Source of the DNA: Rhizobium oryzicola
Lineage (GTDB): Bacteria; Pseudomonadota; Alphaproteobacteria; Rhizobiales; Rhizobiaceae
Direction: 5' to 3'
Assembly (NCBI RefSeq): GCF_030504645.1
Contig: NZ_JAUKWQ010000001.1
Coordinates: 1,116,001-1,180,000, forward strand
DNA: 64,000 bases
Shown in pieces: positions 16,547 through 26,399 of this stretch. A program made the translations under genes and the position numbers. How positions within the stretch are numbered: position 1 is the stretch's first letter; every line of letters begins with the position of its first letter. The notes beneath the pieces were generated by a model, which was given only the letters and a program-made list of their open reading frames with translations, was not told the DNA's origin and searched no databases.

Positions 16547-17956
16547 ATGAGCCGCTTTCGCCTGATGTTCCGCTCGACCGCCGTTCGGCTGTCGGCCCTT
16601 TATATCCTGTTGTTCGCACTCTGCGCCGCGTTCCTGGTCGTCTACGTCACGGCCATGTCGGAGCGTATTCTGGCGCAGCAGGTGCGGGACAGTCTTACCC
16701 GCGAAATTGTTGACATCAACAACGTCTACGATCGCGGTGGTGCAGCGGGGCTCTTGCGCATGTTGGAGCGACGTGCGCGTCAGCCCGGCGCCAATCTCTA
16801 CGTTATTGCGGGACCAACGGGCGAGCTTCTCGCAGGCAATGTCGCCTCTGTGGAACCCGGTGTGCTGGATCGCGAAGGCTGGACATCGCTGCCCTTCCGC
16901 TACGAGCCCTATTCTGAAAACGGACCGCCAAGACCACATTTCGCGACTGCCAACGTGCTGCTTCTCGACAATGGCCTGCGCGTGATGGTGGGCCGCGACC
17001 TCGGTGAACCCGGTCGTTTCCGATACATCGTGCGCCAGGCACTCATGGTGGCACTGGCGATCATGGGGGCAGGCGCGCTCGTCATCTGGTTCGGCATTGG
17101 CCGCAACGCGCTGAAGCGTATCGATCGCATGTCGGCGGCCACCACCAAGATCATGGCGGGTGATCTGTCGCAACGCCTGCCCGTTGGCCTCTCAGGCGAT
17201 GAATTCGACCGCCTATCCGAGTCGCTGAATGCCATGCTGGAGCGCATCGAGAAGCTGAACGAGGGGCTGAAACAGGTTTCCGATAATATTGCACATGACC
17301 TGAAGACGCCGTTGACGCGCCTGCGCAACAAGGCGGCCGATGCGCTCGCCATGGATCGTGAGGATGCTCGGAAGGTCGCGCTTGAAGGTATTATTGGTGA
17401 GTCGGACCAGCTTATTCGCACCTTCAATGCGCTTCTGATGATCTCCCGTGTCGAGGCAGGTTCGATCGCGGCGGAAATGTCGCCGGTCGATCTCTCTGCC
17501 ATTTCCGCTGATAGCGCCGAGCTCTATGAGCCCGTAGCGGAGGAGGCGGGACTGACCCTCGTTACCGCCATTGATCCCGACATTACCGTTCAGGGCAATC
17601 GCGAACTGATCGGCCAGGCCATCTTCAACCTGCTCGACAATGCCATCAAATATGCTTGCGACAATCCGGTGGATCCCACCATCAAGGTCTCGCTGAGCCG
17701 TGATGCTGACATGGTGCGTCTCTCCGTTGCCGATCATGGACCCGGCGTTCCCCCGGACATGCGCGCGGAAGTGACGAAGCGCTTCGTTCGGCTGGACGAG
17801 AGCCGCTCCAAGCCAGGCACGGGTCTTGGCCTGTCGCTGGTGGAGGCCGTTCTGGAACTGCATGGCGGAACGTTGGAACTCTCTTCCACCAACGGGGATG
17901 CAGCACCCCATCCCGGTTTGACGGTCACCATGGTCTTCCCTGTCCAAAAGCCCTAA
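16547..17956 (+). CDS. Membrane sensor histidine kinase, partner of the preceding regulator
   Basis: This 469-residue kinase has an N-terminal helix (about 14-37), a periplasmic domain of about 120 residues, a second helix (about 160-182), a HAMP domain (about 183-235), the phospho-acceptor His250 in NIAHDLKTPLTRLRN, and an ATPase domain with FNLLDNAIKY, DHGPGVPP and GTGLGLSL. The NIAHDLKTPL box is that of EnvZ/CpxA/PfeS-like sensors. It lies between degP and glnE, an order I know from S. meliloti; the link to degP suggests an envelope signal, but that is inference. Confidence 0.88.
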   Translation: MSRFRLMFRSTAVRLSALYILLFALCAAFLVVYVTAMSERILAQQVRDSLTREIVDINNVYDRGGAAGLLRMLERRARQPGANLYVIAGPTGELLAGNVASVEPGVLDREGWTSLPFRYEPYSENGPPRPHFATANVLLLDNGLRVMVGRDLGEPGRFRYIVRQALMVALAIMGAGALVIWFGIGRNALKRIDRMSAATTKIMAGDLSQRLPVGLSGDEFDRLSESLNAMLERIEKLNEGLKQVSDNIAHDLKTPLTRLRNKAADALAMDREDARKVALEGIIGESDQLIRTFNALLMISRVEAGSIAAEMSPVDLSAISADSAELYEPVAEEAGLTLVTAIDPDITVQGNRELIGQAIFNLLDNAIKYACDNPVDPTIKVSLSRDADMVRLSVADHGPGVPPDMRAEVTKRFVRLDESRSKPGTGLGLSLVEAVLELHGGTLELSSTNGDAAPHPGLTVTMVFPVQKP

Positions 17957-17991
17957 ATCTCTCGTTGTGGAGCGAGGGAGGGTCTTGAGTC

Positions 17992-20937
17992 GTGACGGAG
18001 AAGACAACGCGGCTGGCTGATGTGCAGGCCGATAGCCTGAAACCTTTCAATCAGACGGAAGCGAAGGCGGCATTCTCCGTTCTGAAGGAGATCGCAGCCT
18101 CGCAGCCCACTGTGGCGGAGCTTCTGAAGTCCGAGGCGCCGCTGAAGGATTTTCTTGTCGCGGCCCTCTCGCTCTCGCCTTACCTGCGTGAAACGGCGAC
18201 CATTGCCCCAAGTTTAGTTGCGACCGCGATCGATGTGCCTCTGCAGTCGCATCTGGAGGCAGTTGTTTCCCAGGCGCGCCAAAGTTGGAAGAACGGTGCC
18301 AGCGAAGCGGAACTGATGACGGCCTTGCGCAAGGCCAAGCGCGAGGTCAGCTTTCTGGTGGCGCTGGCTGATCTGGCAGGCATATTTGAGACGCGCGAAA
18401 CGACCGGCTGGCTTTCGCGGATGGCTGATGCCGCTGTCGCAAGCGCGATCGACCATCTGCTGCTGAGTGCGCATGCCAGCGGCAAGCTGAAACTGTCCGA
18501 TCCCGAAAACCCCAGTGCCGGTTCCGGTGTCGTGGTTCTGGGCATGGGCAAGCTCGGGGCCTTCGAACTGAACTATTCCTCCGACATCGACATCGTTGTG
18601 TTCTTCGACCCCGAATCCGGCATCGTGGCCGACCCTGACGATGCGACGGAATTGTTCGGGCGCCTGATGCGACGCCTCATCCGCATCATGCAGGAGCGCA
18701 CGGCGGATGGTTACGTCTTCCGCACGGATCTGCGCCTGCGGCCCGATCCGGGGTCGACGCCGCTCGCCGTGCCTGTTGAAGCCGCGCTGATCTATTACGA
18801 GGGCAGGGGGCAGAACTGGGAGCGGGCTGCCTATATCAAGGCGCGGCCCATCGCCGGCGATATTTCCGCTGGCGAGTGGTTCCTGCGTCAGCTGGTGCCT
18901 TTCGTGTTCCGCAAATATCTGGATTACGCGGCGATCGCCGATATCCATTCGATCAAGCGCCAGATCCATGAGCACAAGGGTCATGGCGCGATTGCCGTCA
19001 AAGGTCACGACGTAAAACTGGGGCGCGGCGGCATTCGCGAAATCGAATTCTTTGCCCAGACCCAGCAATTGATCGCAGGCGGCCGCATGCCGCCCTTGAG
19101 GACACGGGTGACCGAACAGGCGTTGGCGGCCCTCGCCGAAGCGAAGTGGATTGGCCCGGAGGTCGCCAAGGAGCTGACGGAAGCCTATTGGTTTCTGCGC
19201 GATGTCGAGCATCGCATCCAGATGGTGCGGGATGAGCAGACGCACCGCCTGCCGGAAACGGAAACCGAGCTGAAGCGCATCGCCTATATGGCTGGGTTTG
19301 CTGATATAGCAGGTTTTTCAAAGGCATTGGAAGCAGTGCTGCGCACCGTCGAGAAACGCTATGCGCAGCTGTTCGAGCAGGAAACCAGGCTCTCCGCCAG
19401 CGAGGGCAATCTCGTCTTTACCGGTCAGAATGATGATCCGGAAACGCTGAAAACCCTGGCGCGGCTGGGGTTTGAACGTCCTTCCGATATCTCCCGCGTC
19501 ATCCGCACCTGGCATTATGGGCGCTATCGCGCCACCCAATCGGTTGAGGCGCGGGAGCGGCTGACGGAACTGATGCCGGATCTTCTGAATGCCTTCGGCA
19601 GAAGCAGCCGTGCCGATGATGCGCTGCTGCGCTTCGATGGATTTATCAAGGCTCTGCCTGCCGGCATCCAGCTCTTTTCCCTGCTCGGCAACAATCCTGC
19701 CCTGCTGACGCTGCTCGTCACCATCATGGCGGCAGCGCCCCGCCTTGCCGATATCATTGCCGCACGCCCGCATGTCTTCGACGGCATGCTGGACCCGAGC
19801 CTGATGGCGGAGATCCCCACCCGTGATTATCTGGCGGAGCGTCTCACCACCTTTGTCGGCGGTGCGCGTCATTATGAGGAGGTGCTGGATCGCCTGCGCA
19901 TCTTTGCCGCCGAACAACGCTTCCTGATCGGCATTCGGCTGTTGACGGGTGCCATTTCCGGCGAGCGCGCCGGTCGCGCCTTTACCGATCTGGCTGATCT
20001 CATCATCGAACAGGCGCTGAACGCCGTGCAGGCGGAGATGCACCTTGCGCACGGCGATTATCCAGGTGGGCGTGTGGCCATCCTCGGCATGGGCAAGCTC
20101 GGCAGTTTCGAGCTGACTGCAGGCTCGGATGTCGATCTGATCCTCCTCTATGATTACGACAGCAACGCGCTGGAATCGTCCGGACCGAAACCTCTCGATT
20201 CCTCCCGCTATTTCACCCGCCTGACGCAGCGCCTAATCGCGGCCCTTTCCGCGCCGACGGCGGAGGGCGTGATCTTCGAGGTGGATCTGCGTCTGCGGCC
20301 CTCCGGCAACAAGGGGCCGGTCGCGACCCGTATCAATGCCTTCCGCAAATACCAGCAGGAGGAAGCCTGGACCTGGGAGCATATGGCACTGACCCGGGCG
20401 CGAGTGATCTGCGGCGAAGCGAGCCTTGTCGAGGAGGCAGAAACAGTTGTCCGCGAGATGGTCGCCCTTTCCCGTGACCGTGCAAAGATTGCTCGTGACG
20501 TGCGGGAGATGAGAGACCTCATCGAACAGGAAAAGCCGGCGCGGGATATCTGGGATTTCAAGCTGATCCCGGGCGGGTTGATCGACATCGAGTTCCTGGC
20601 GCAGTTCCTGGCTTTGGTTTTAGATGGTTCGGCGAGTACGGCAACCGGATCTGAAACGGGCAATGGCACGGCGCGCGCCATCGCGACCCTTGGTCCGTCG
20701 TTGATGACCGCTGACGACATTGAGCACAGCCTGCAGACCTTGAGCTTCCTCACGGAGCTATCACAAATCATCCGGCTTTGCGTGGACCAGCCCTTTGATC
20801 CGAGGGAGGCGCCTGTCGGGCTGGTGGAGCGGCTGTGCGCGGCGGTCGATCTGCCGGATATCGGGCGGGTGGAGGCTGAGGTGAAGGCGCGCACCAAGCG
20901 GATGCGCGAGATCTTCAAGGTGATCGTGACGTCCTGA
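17992..20937 (+). CDS. glnE: GlnE: bifunctional glutamine synthetase adenylyltransferase/adenylyl-removing enzyme
   Basis: This 981-residue protein has two nucleotidyltransferase domains, each with a G-x-GKLG and S-D-x-D pair: GMGKLGAFELNYSSDIDIVVFFD (about 181-203) and GMGKLGSFELTAGSDVDLILLYD (about 700-722). The N-terminal half removes AMP from glutamine synthetase and the C-terminal half adds it, under PII and glutamine control, setting nitrogen assimilation. The start is GTG 17992 behind a GGGAGGG stretch. It converges with pleC, the stop codons being 6 bp apart inside one palindrome. Length is standard. Confidence 0.96.
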   Translation: MTEKTTRLADVQADSLKPFNQTEAKAAFSVLKEIAASQPTVAELLKSEAPLKDFLVAALSLSPYLRETATIAPSLVATAIDVPLQSHLEAVVSQARQSWKNGASEAELMTALRKAKREVSFLVALADLAGIFETRETTGWLSRMADAAVASAIDHLLLSAHASGKLKLSDPENPSAGSGVVVLGMGKLGAFELNYSSDIDIVVFFDPESGIVADPDDATELFGRLMRRLIRIMQERTADGYVFRTDLRLRPDPGSTPLAVPVEAALIYYEGRGQNWERAAYIKARPIAGDISAGEWFLRQLVPFVFRKYLDYAAIADIHSIKRQIHEHKGHGAIAVKGHDVKLGRGGIREIEFFAQTQQLIAGGRMPPLRTRVTEQALAALAEAKWIGPEVAKELTEAYWFLRDVEHRIQMVRDEQTHRLPETETELKRIAYMAGFADIAGFSKALEAVLRTVEKRYAQLFEQETRLSASEGNLVFTGQNDDPETLKTLARLGFERPSDISRVIRTWHYGRYRATQSVEARERLTELMPDLLNAFGRSSRADDALLRFDGFIKALPAGIQLFSLLGNNPALLTLLVTIMAAAPRLADIIAARPHVFDGMLDPSLMAEIPTRDYLAERLTTFVGGARHYEEVLDRLRIFAAEQRFLIGIRLLTGAISGERAGRAFTDLADLIIEQALNAVQAEMHLAHGDYPGGRVAILGMGKLGSFELTAGSDVDLILLYDYDSNALESSGPKPLDSSRYFTRLTQRLIAALSAPTAEGVIFEVDLRLRPSGNKGPVATRINAFRKYQQEEAWTWEHMALTRARVICGEASLVEEAETVVREMVALSRDRAKIARDVREMRDLIEQEKPARDIWDFKLIPGGLIDIEFLAQFLALVLDGSASTATGSETGNGTARAIATLGPSLMTADDIEHSLQTLSFLTELSQIIRLCVDQPFDPREAPVGLVERLCAAVDLPDIGRVEAEVKARTKRMREIFKVIVTS

Positions 20938-20948
20938 ACCGGTTCAGG
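20933..20948. other. Perfect palindrome spanning the glnE and pleC stop codons
   Basis: CCTGAACCGGTTCAGG is a perfect 16-bp palindrome containing the TGA of glnE and, on the other strand, the TGA of pleC. There is no T-run. It could form a small bidirectional structure at the ends of both mRNAs. Confidence 0.6.
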
Positions 20949-23289
20949 CTGACAGGGCCTGCGGTTGCGGGGCCGATGCCCGCACGGGGATATAGAGCGA
21001 TACCACGGTGCCCTTGCCCTCCCGTGAGCGAATGCGCATCGTGCCGCCATGCAGATTGACGAGCGATCGGGAGATGGCGAGGCCAAGGCCTGAGCCGCCC
21101 TTGCTCTTGGCATATTGGCTCTGCACCTGTTCGAAGGGCTGACCGATCTTGCCAAGTGCCGATTTTGGTATGCCGATGCCGGTATCGGCAATCGTCAGGA
21201 AGAGACCCTTTTCGGACTGGCGGGCGCGCAACTCGATATGCCCGCCCTCATTGGTGAACTTCACCGCGTTCGACAACAGGTTCAGCAGGATCTGCTTCAT
21301 CGCCCGGCGGTCGCCCAGCATCTTGAGACCCGTATCCACCTTCTGTCGAACAGTGATATGCTTCTCCTGTGCGGGGATCGCGGTAAGACGCGTGCTTTCC
21401 TCGATCAATGGCGCGAGATCGATCATCTCGCTGTTGATCTTCATATGGCCGGCTTCGATCTTCGACATGTCGAGAATGTCGTTGATGACATTCAGCAGGT
21501 GCTTGCCGCTTTCGTGGATGTCGCGGGCATACTCGCTATATTTCGGCGAGCCGACAGGGCCGAACATGCCGTTCAGCAGGATCTCGGAGAAGCCGAGAAT
21601 GGCGTTGAGAGGCGTGCGTAACTCATGGCTCATATTGGCCAGAAATTCTGATTTGGCGCGGTTGGCGGCCTGTGCACGCTCCTTCTCCGCCAGATAATTT
21701 GAGTTGGCGACGGAAAGCTCTGCCTTCTGACGCTCCAGCTTCTTCTGGGAGGCGGAGAGGTCGCCGATGGTCGCCATCAGGCGCCGTTCGGATTCACGCA
21801 GGCGCTCCTGGTGGCGCTTCAAGAGCGAGATGTCGGTGCCGACCGACACCATGCCGCCGTCGCGGGTGCGACGCTCGTTGATCTGCAGCCAGCGTTCATC
21901 CGCCAGCTGCACTTCGGTCGTGCGCGAGAAGCCGGTCTGGTCCGGGTCGGCAATGCGCCGTTCAATCACGGGCCGCGCGGCGGCTGCCGTCACCACGCCG
22001 CGTTCGGTTCCAGGCACCAGCACGCTATCCGGCAAACCATAGGCCTGCTGGAAGTGCGTGTTGCACATCACCAGCCGGTCGTTCTTGTCCCACAGCACGA
22101 AAGCTTCGGACGTACATTCGATGGCGTCGGCGAGGCGCTGATCAGCTTCCGCATAGCGTTCGGCCAACCGGTGTTGCTCGGTCACGTCCATGGCAATGCC
22201 GATGACATGCGTGCGCCCGGCAGCCGTGCGCACAACCTGCGCACGGGCCCGCATCCAGACGTAGTGGCCGGCGGCATGGCGCATGCGGAAGACCTGATCG
22301 ATCTGCTTGGCATTGCCACGGCCAACAGCACGTGCCAGCGCAAACAGGTTGCCATCGGACGGATGCATCATGCGTGCTGCCTCGCTGAAGGACAGCACAT
22401 TATCACCGGGCGGCAGGCCCAGCATTTCATACATGGAGCGTGACCAGAACAGGCGGCGATTGGTCAGATCAAAATCCCACAGGCCACAGCGTCCTCGGGA
22501 GAGAGCGGTTTCGACGCGCATGTTGGATTCGAGAAAGATTTCGTCTGCGTCGCGGGCCCGCTTCACCTGCGCATAATAGGCATAGAGGATCACCAGCAGC
22601 ACGGAGGATATGCCCGTGAACAGGGTAACGTTCAATGACACCTGCTGGCGCCAGAACTGGTCCGTCGAATCAAGAGGATAGCCGGCCACGACAAGACCGC
22701 CATCATTGCTGATGGCATGAATGGCAGCATAATGGGGAATGCCGTTCAGCGATGTTTCAATGACGCCGTCCGCGTCGCTGAAGCGGCGCACCGTTGCCAT
22801 TTCCGGCAGCAGACTGCCAAGGGTGGAACCAATGTAACCCGACGCACCCGCGCTACCGCCAAAAATGCGGCCTGCACCATCCACCAGCATCACAAAACTT
22901 CCGTCCGTCAGCTTGGAAGGCGGCAAAAACGTCTGCAGACGCTGTTCGGACACCTTGCGATCCCCGGACACCACGGAGGCTTCGAAACCGCTAAAAGCGG
23001 CGGCACTGGCAGTCGCGACGAGCGAAATGGAATGGCGTGCGGCTTCTTCGGTGCGAGCGCGTTCCGACATCAGGCTCAGAAGGCGCGAAGCCGCAACGAC
23101 AGCCAGGAAGGCAATGATGAGAATCGGAATAGCGCGCTTCAGCCACAGCTCGACGCTTGGCAGCGTATTAATCCTGTCGCGCAGCCCGCCCAGCATTTGC
23201 TGGAAGGAAACGGACGCCAAGGCCGCCCTTTCCGCAAATTTCAAACGCAGCCGTTCTTCGGCCGCGGTTGCCCGCTGCACGTCCGCCAT
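20944..23289 (-). CDS. pleC: PleC-type cell-cycle histidine kinase with PAS domains
   Basis: This 781-residue kinase has a cytoplasmic N-terminus, a helix (about 51-70), an extracytoplasmic loop, a second helix (about 222-242), two PAS-like regions (about 265-375 and 388-490), a coiled coil, the H-box SHELRTPLNAILGFSEIL (His555) and an ATPase domain (LLNLLSNAVKFT, DTGIGIP, GGSGLGLAISRSL). The H-box is of the DivJ/PleC/PdhS class that acts on DivK. The kinase convergent to glnE in S. meliloti is, from memory, the essential PleC, which supports the name. A half-site TTAACCAA (23393-23400) lies upstream but is not a convincing CtrA box. Confidence 0.78.
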   Translation of the reverse strand: MADVQRATAAEERLRLKFAERAALASVSFQQMLGGLRDRINTLPSVELWLKRAIPILIIAFLAVVAASRLLSLMSERARTEEAARHSISLVATASAAAFSGFEASVVSGDRKVSEQRLQTFLPPSKLTDGSFVMLVDGAGRIFGGSAGASGYIGSTLGSLLPEMATVRRFSDADGVIETSLNGIPHYAAIHAISNDGGLVVAGYPLDSTDQFWRQQVSLNVTLFTGISSVLLVILYAYYAQVKRARDADEIFLESNMRVETALSRGRCGLWDFDLTNRRLFWSRSMYEMLGLPPGDNVLSFSEAARMMHPSDGNLFALARAVGRGNAKQIDQVFRMRHAAGHYVWMRARAQVVRTAAGRTHVIGIAMDVTEQHRLAERYAEADQRLADAIECTSEAFVLWDKNDRLVMCNTHFQQAYGLPDSVLVPGTERGVVTAAAARPVIERRIADPDQTGFSRTTEVQLADERWLQINERRTRDGGMVSVGTDISLLKRHQERLRESERRLMATIGDLSASQKKLERQKAELSVANSNYLAEKERAQAANRAKSEFLANMSHELRTPLNAILGFSEILLNGMFGPVGSPKYSEYARDIHESGKHLLNVINDILDMSKIEAGHMKINSEMIDLAPLIEESTRLTAIPAQEKHITVRQKVDTGLKMLGDRRAMKQILLNLLSNAVKFTNEGGHIELRARQSEKGLFLTIADTGIGIPKSALGKIGQPFEQVQSQYAKSKGGSGLGLAISRSLVNLHGGTMRIRSREGKGTVVSLYIPVRASAPQPQALSA

Positions 23290-23459
23290 TGTTCAGCTTG
23301 ATCCCTCGTGAGTGATTCGCAATGCCGCTTGCGATCTGACACGAGTGAATCATTGCTGATTCGCCTTGTCCAGAGGTGGTGTAGAGAAAATTTTAACCAA
23401 TTGCCTCGGTGATTCAGCGCGGCCCCATCCTTGCGGGGCGCGCGCGATGAATGGGGCGA

Positions 23460-26108
23460 TCAGCCCTTCAGGATGCGCTCGACGATGTCGCGGACATCGG
23501 TCGAAAGGCTTAACGCCTTGTCGATCTCCGAGAGGGCTGCTTCCGCATGCGCCGCCCGGCTTGGCTCCAGCGAACGCCAGGAGCGCATGGAGGTCAGCAG
23601 GCGTGCGGCGAGCTGCGGGTTTTTCGGGTCGATGGCCAGGATCTGCTGTGCCAGGAAGCGATAGCCTTCGCCATCCGCGCGGCTGAAGCCGGTCGGGTTT
23701 GAAAAGGTAAACGAGCCGATCAGCGAGCGAACGCGGTTCGGGTTGCTGGCCACGAAATGGGGATCTTCCATCAGGGCTTTCACGCGTGCCAGCGTAGAGG
23801 CGCCCGGAATGGTCGCCTGGATCGCGAACCACTTGTCGAGAACCAGCGCATTGTCCTGGAAGCGCTTCAGGAAAGCGCCGAGGGCATTGGCGGTTTCAGA
23901 CTGTCCAGGGAAGCGGTGGGCAAGCACCGTCAGCGCCTGGATCGTATCCGTCATGTTGTTCGTGGAAGCGAAGGCCTCCGCTGCCCGGGTGGCGCCGCCA
24001 TCCAGATAGGAGAGGTAGCTGAGCGCCGCATTGCGCAGCGCCCTGCGGCCAGCGCTGGCTGCATCCGGCGTGAAGTCGCCTTCGTTGACGAGACTTGTGA
24101 ACAATGTCTCGAAAGTTGCCTGGCCAGCCTTAGCGATATCTGCAAGGATACCCTGGCGCGCCGCATGAATGGCATCCGGATCGTTGTTGCTACCGAACTC
24201 GCGGGCAATGTCTGCCTCGCTCGGCAATGCAAGCACCTGAGCGCGGAAGGCAGGCTCCAGCGTGTCGTCGGCTGCGACTTCCAATAGCGTGGCGATGAGT
24301 TCTGCCTGCGGCTCCGGCTGACGACCGTCGCGAACATCGCGGGTTGCCTTCATCAGAACCGGCAGCGCCAGATCGGTCAGAGCCTGCCAACGGGCGAAGA
24401 GATCTGGCTCGTGGCGGACGATGTGCAGGAGGTCCGTGCTCGATTGCTCGAAGTGCAGGTTGATGGGCGCGGAGAAGCCGCGATTGAGCGATAGAACGGG
24501 CCGCGAGCCGATGCCGCCGAAGGTGAAGGTTTGCGCCCGTTCGGTGAGATGCAACACCTCGCCCGTCACGTCACCGCCCTTGACGGAGGACGCACTGGCA
24601 AGCGACCCGTTATCCAACAAGAGTGCAAAGCCGAGCGGAATATGCATCGGCTCTTTGTTCGGTTGTCCAGGCGTTGCCTGCACCGTTTGCTCAAGGGAGA
24701 CGGAAAAGGTCTGGGAGGCGCTGTCGTAAGCGGTGGAGACGCTGACCAGCGGCGTGCCTGCCTGATGATACCAAAGCGAGAACTGTTTCAGATCCTTGCC
24801 GCTTGCATCCTCGAAACACTTCACAAAGTCTTCGACCGTTGCCGCGTCGCCATCGTGGCGCTCGAAATAGACGTCCATGCCCTTCTTGAAGGTGTCGCGA
24901 CCCAGAACCGTCTGGATCATTCGGGTCACTTCCGAACCTTTTTCGTAGACGGTGGTCGTGTAGAAGTTGTTGATCTCGCGATAGGCGGTCGGGCGCACCG
25001 GATGTGCCAGCGGGCCGGCATCTTCCGGGAACTGCTCCGCCTTCAGGTGGCGTACCTCGGCGATGCGCTTCACCGCACGCGAGCGCTGGTCGGCGGAAAA
25101 TTCATGATCTCGGAAAACCGTCAGCCCTTCCTTCAGGCACAGCTGGAACCAGTCGCGGCAGGTAATCCGGTTGCCGGTCCAGTTGTGAAAATATTCGTGC
25201 GCGATGATCGCTTCGATATTGGCGTAATCCTGGTCCGTGGCGGTCTCGGGATCTGCCAGAACATACTTGTCGTTGAAGACGTTGAGGCCCTTGTTTTCCA
25301 TGGCCCCCATGTTGAAATCCGACACCGCAACGATCTGGAAGATGTTGAGATCGTATTCGCGGCCAAAGCGTTCCTCGTCCCACTTCATGGATCGCTTCAA
25401 GGCATCCATGGCGTAGGCCGCACGCGGCTCCTTGCCGTGCTCGACATAGATCTTCAGCGCCACCTCATTGCCAGACATCGTCTCGAACGTATCTTCGACG
25501 ACACCAAGGTCACCTGCGACGAGCGCGAAGAGGTAGGACGGTTTCGGATGCGGATCGAACCAGGCCGCGAAGTGGCGGCCCTCATCGTAATTGCCGCCGC
25601 CAAGGAAGTTGCCGTTGGAGAGCAGTAGCGGATTGGCAGCCTTGTCGGCGATGATGGTGATCGTGTAGGGCGCCAGCACATCCGGGCGGTCCGGGAAATA
25701 GGTAATGCGACGGAAGCCCTCGGCCTCGCACTGCGTGCAGTAGACGCCATTGGTCCGATAGAGACCCATCAACTGCGTATTGGCTTCGGGATTGATGATC
25801 GTGATCACCGTCACCTCGAAAGGCGTGCTTTCCGGGAGGTCGCGAATCACGAGCTTTTCAGCCGTCACATCATAGCGCTCGGCCGGAATTTCGTTCTGGT
25901 CGATCAGCAGACCGGAAAGGCTCAGTTCGTCGCCGTCCAGGATAAGCGGGGCGGTTGGATCGGTACCTTCGCGTCGATGAAAAATCAGGCGTGCCTCGAT
26001 CTTCGTTGCCGTCGGATCGAGTTCGAAGGTAAGATCTACGCGTTCCAACACGAAATCAGTGGGACGGTAGTCTGCCAGATGGATGATCTGACCCGTGTCT
26101 GTGCGCAT
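23460..26108 (-). CDS. pepN: PepN: aminopeptidase N (M1 metallopeptidase)
   Basis: This 882-residue enzyme has the M1 signature GAMEN (268-272), the zinc motif HEYFH (304-308) and the downstream zinc-ligand glutamate in KEGLTVFRD (about 327). The C-terminal half is the alpha-helical DUF3458-type domain (RVRSLIGSFTFSNPTGFSR). It releases N-terminal amino acids from peptides in the cytoplasm. Length is normal for gammaproteobacterial-type PepN. The 291-bp gap to the divergent EamA gene holds both promoters; I see no clear motif there. Confidence 0.96.
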   Translation of the reverse strand: MRTDTGQIIHLADYRPTDFVLERVDLTFELDPTATKIEARLIFHRREGTDPTAPLILDGDELSLSGLLIDQNEIPAERYDVTAEKLVIRDLPESTPFEVTVITIINPEANTQLMGLYRTNGVYCTQCEAEGFRRITYFPDRPDVLAPYTITIIADKAANPLLLSNGNFLGGGNYDEGRHFAAWFDPHPKPSYLFALVAGDLGVVEDTFETMSGNEVALKIYVEHGKEPRAAYAMDALKRSMKWDEERFGREYDLNIFQIVAVSDFNMGAMENKGLNVFNDKYVLADPETATDQDYANIEAIIAHEYFHNWTGNRITCRDWFQLCLKEGLTVFRDHEFSADQRSRAVKRIAEVRHLKAEQFPEDAGPLAHPVRPTAYREINNFYTTTVYEKGSEVTRMIQTVLGRDTFKKGMDVYFERHDGDAATVEDFVKCFEDASGKDLKQFSLWYHQAGTPLVSVSTAYDSASQTFSVSLEQTVQATPGQPNKEPMHIPLGFALLLDNGSLASASSVKGGDVTGEVLHLTERAQTFTFGGIGSRPVLSLNRGFSAPINLHFEQSSTDLLHIVRHEPDLFARWQALTDLALPVLMKATRDVRDGRQPEPQAELIATLLEVAADDTLEPAFRAQVLALPSEADIAREFGSNNDPDAIHAARQGILADIAKAGQATFETLFTSLVNEGDFTPDAASAGRRALRNAALSYLSYLDGGATRAAEAFASTNNMTDTIQALTVLAHRFPGQSETANALGAFLKRFQDNALVLDKWFAIQATIPGASTLARVKALMEDPHFVASNPNRVRSLIGSFTFSNPTGFSRADGEGYRFLAQQILAIDPKNPQLAARLLTSMRSWRSLEPSRAAHAEAALSEIDKALSLSTDVRDIVERILKG

Positions 26109-26399
26109 GATTTACCCTAGTTTGGACTGCTCGACGTGGCAACCGCTCGTTGTTGGCAAGCGTTGCCGTCTGGAATATTGCATCGAAAACTGAACGATTA
26201 CTAAAACCGTCCCGGAAAGAGACGACTTGGCGTCCTTATGCTTAATAGCAAGCTATTTTATCGAAACTTGATAGTCGCTCAGGTTGTTTCTGATGGGTGC
26301 ATGATAATACTTGATGATTCATTGCCTCAGTTTCGCCTACTGTGGGGCGTGTGGATTTTTTGATTTCCGCTCCCCAAAGCCCCTGATTCAGAGTCTGCC

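Noticed and set aside
23385..23400. CtrA box upstream of pleC (TTAACCAA)
   Set aside because: Only one half-site is present; the partner half at the right spacing is TAGA, too far from consensus.
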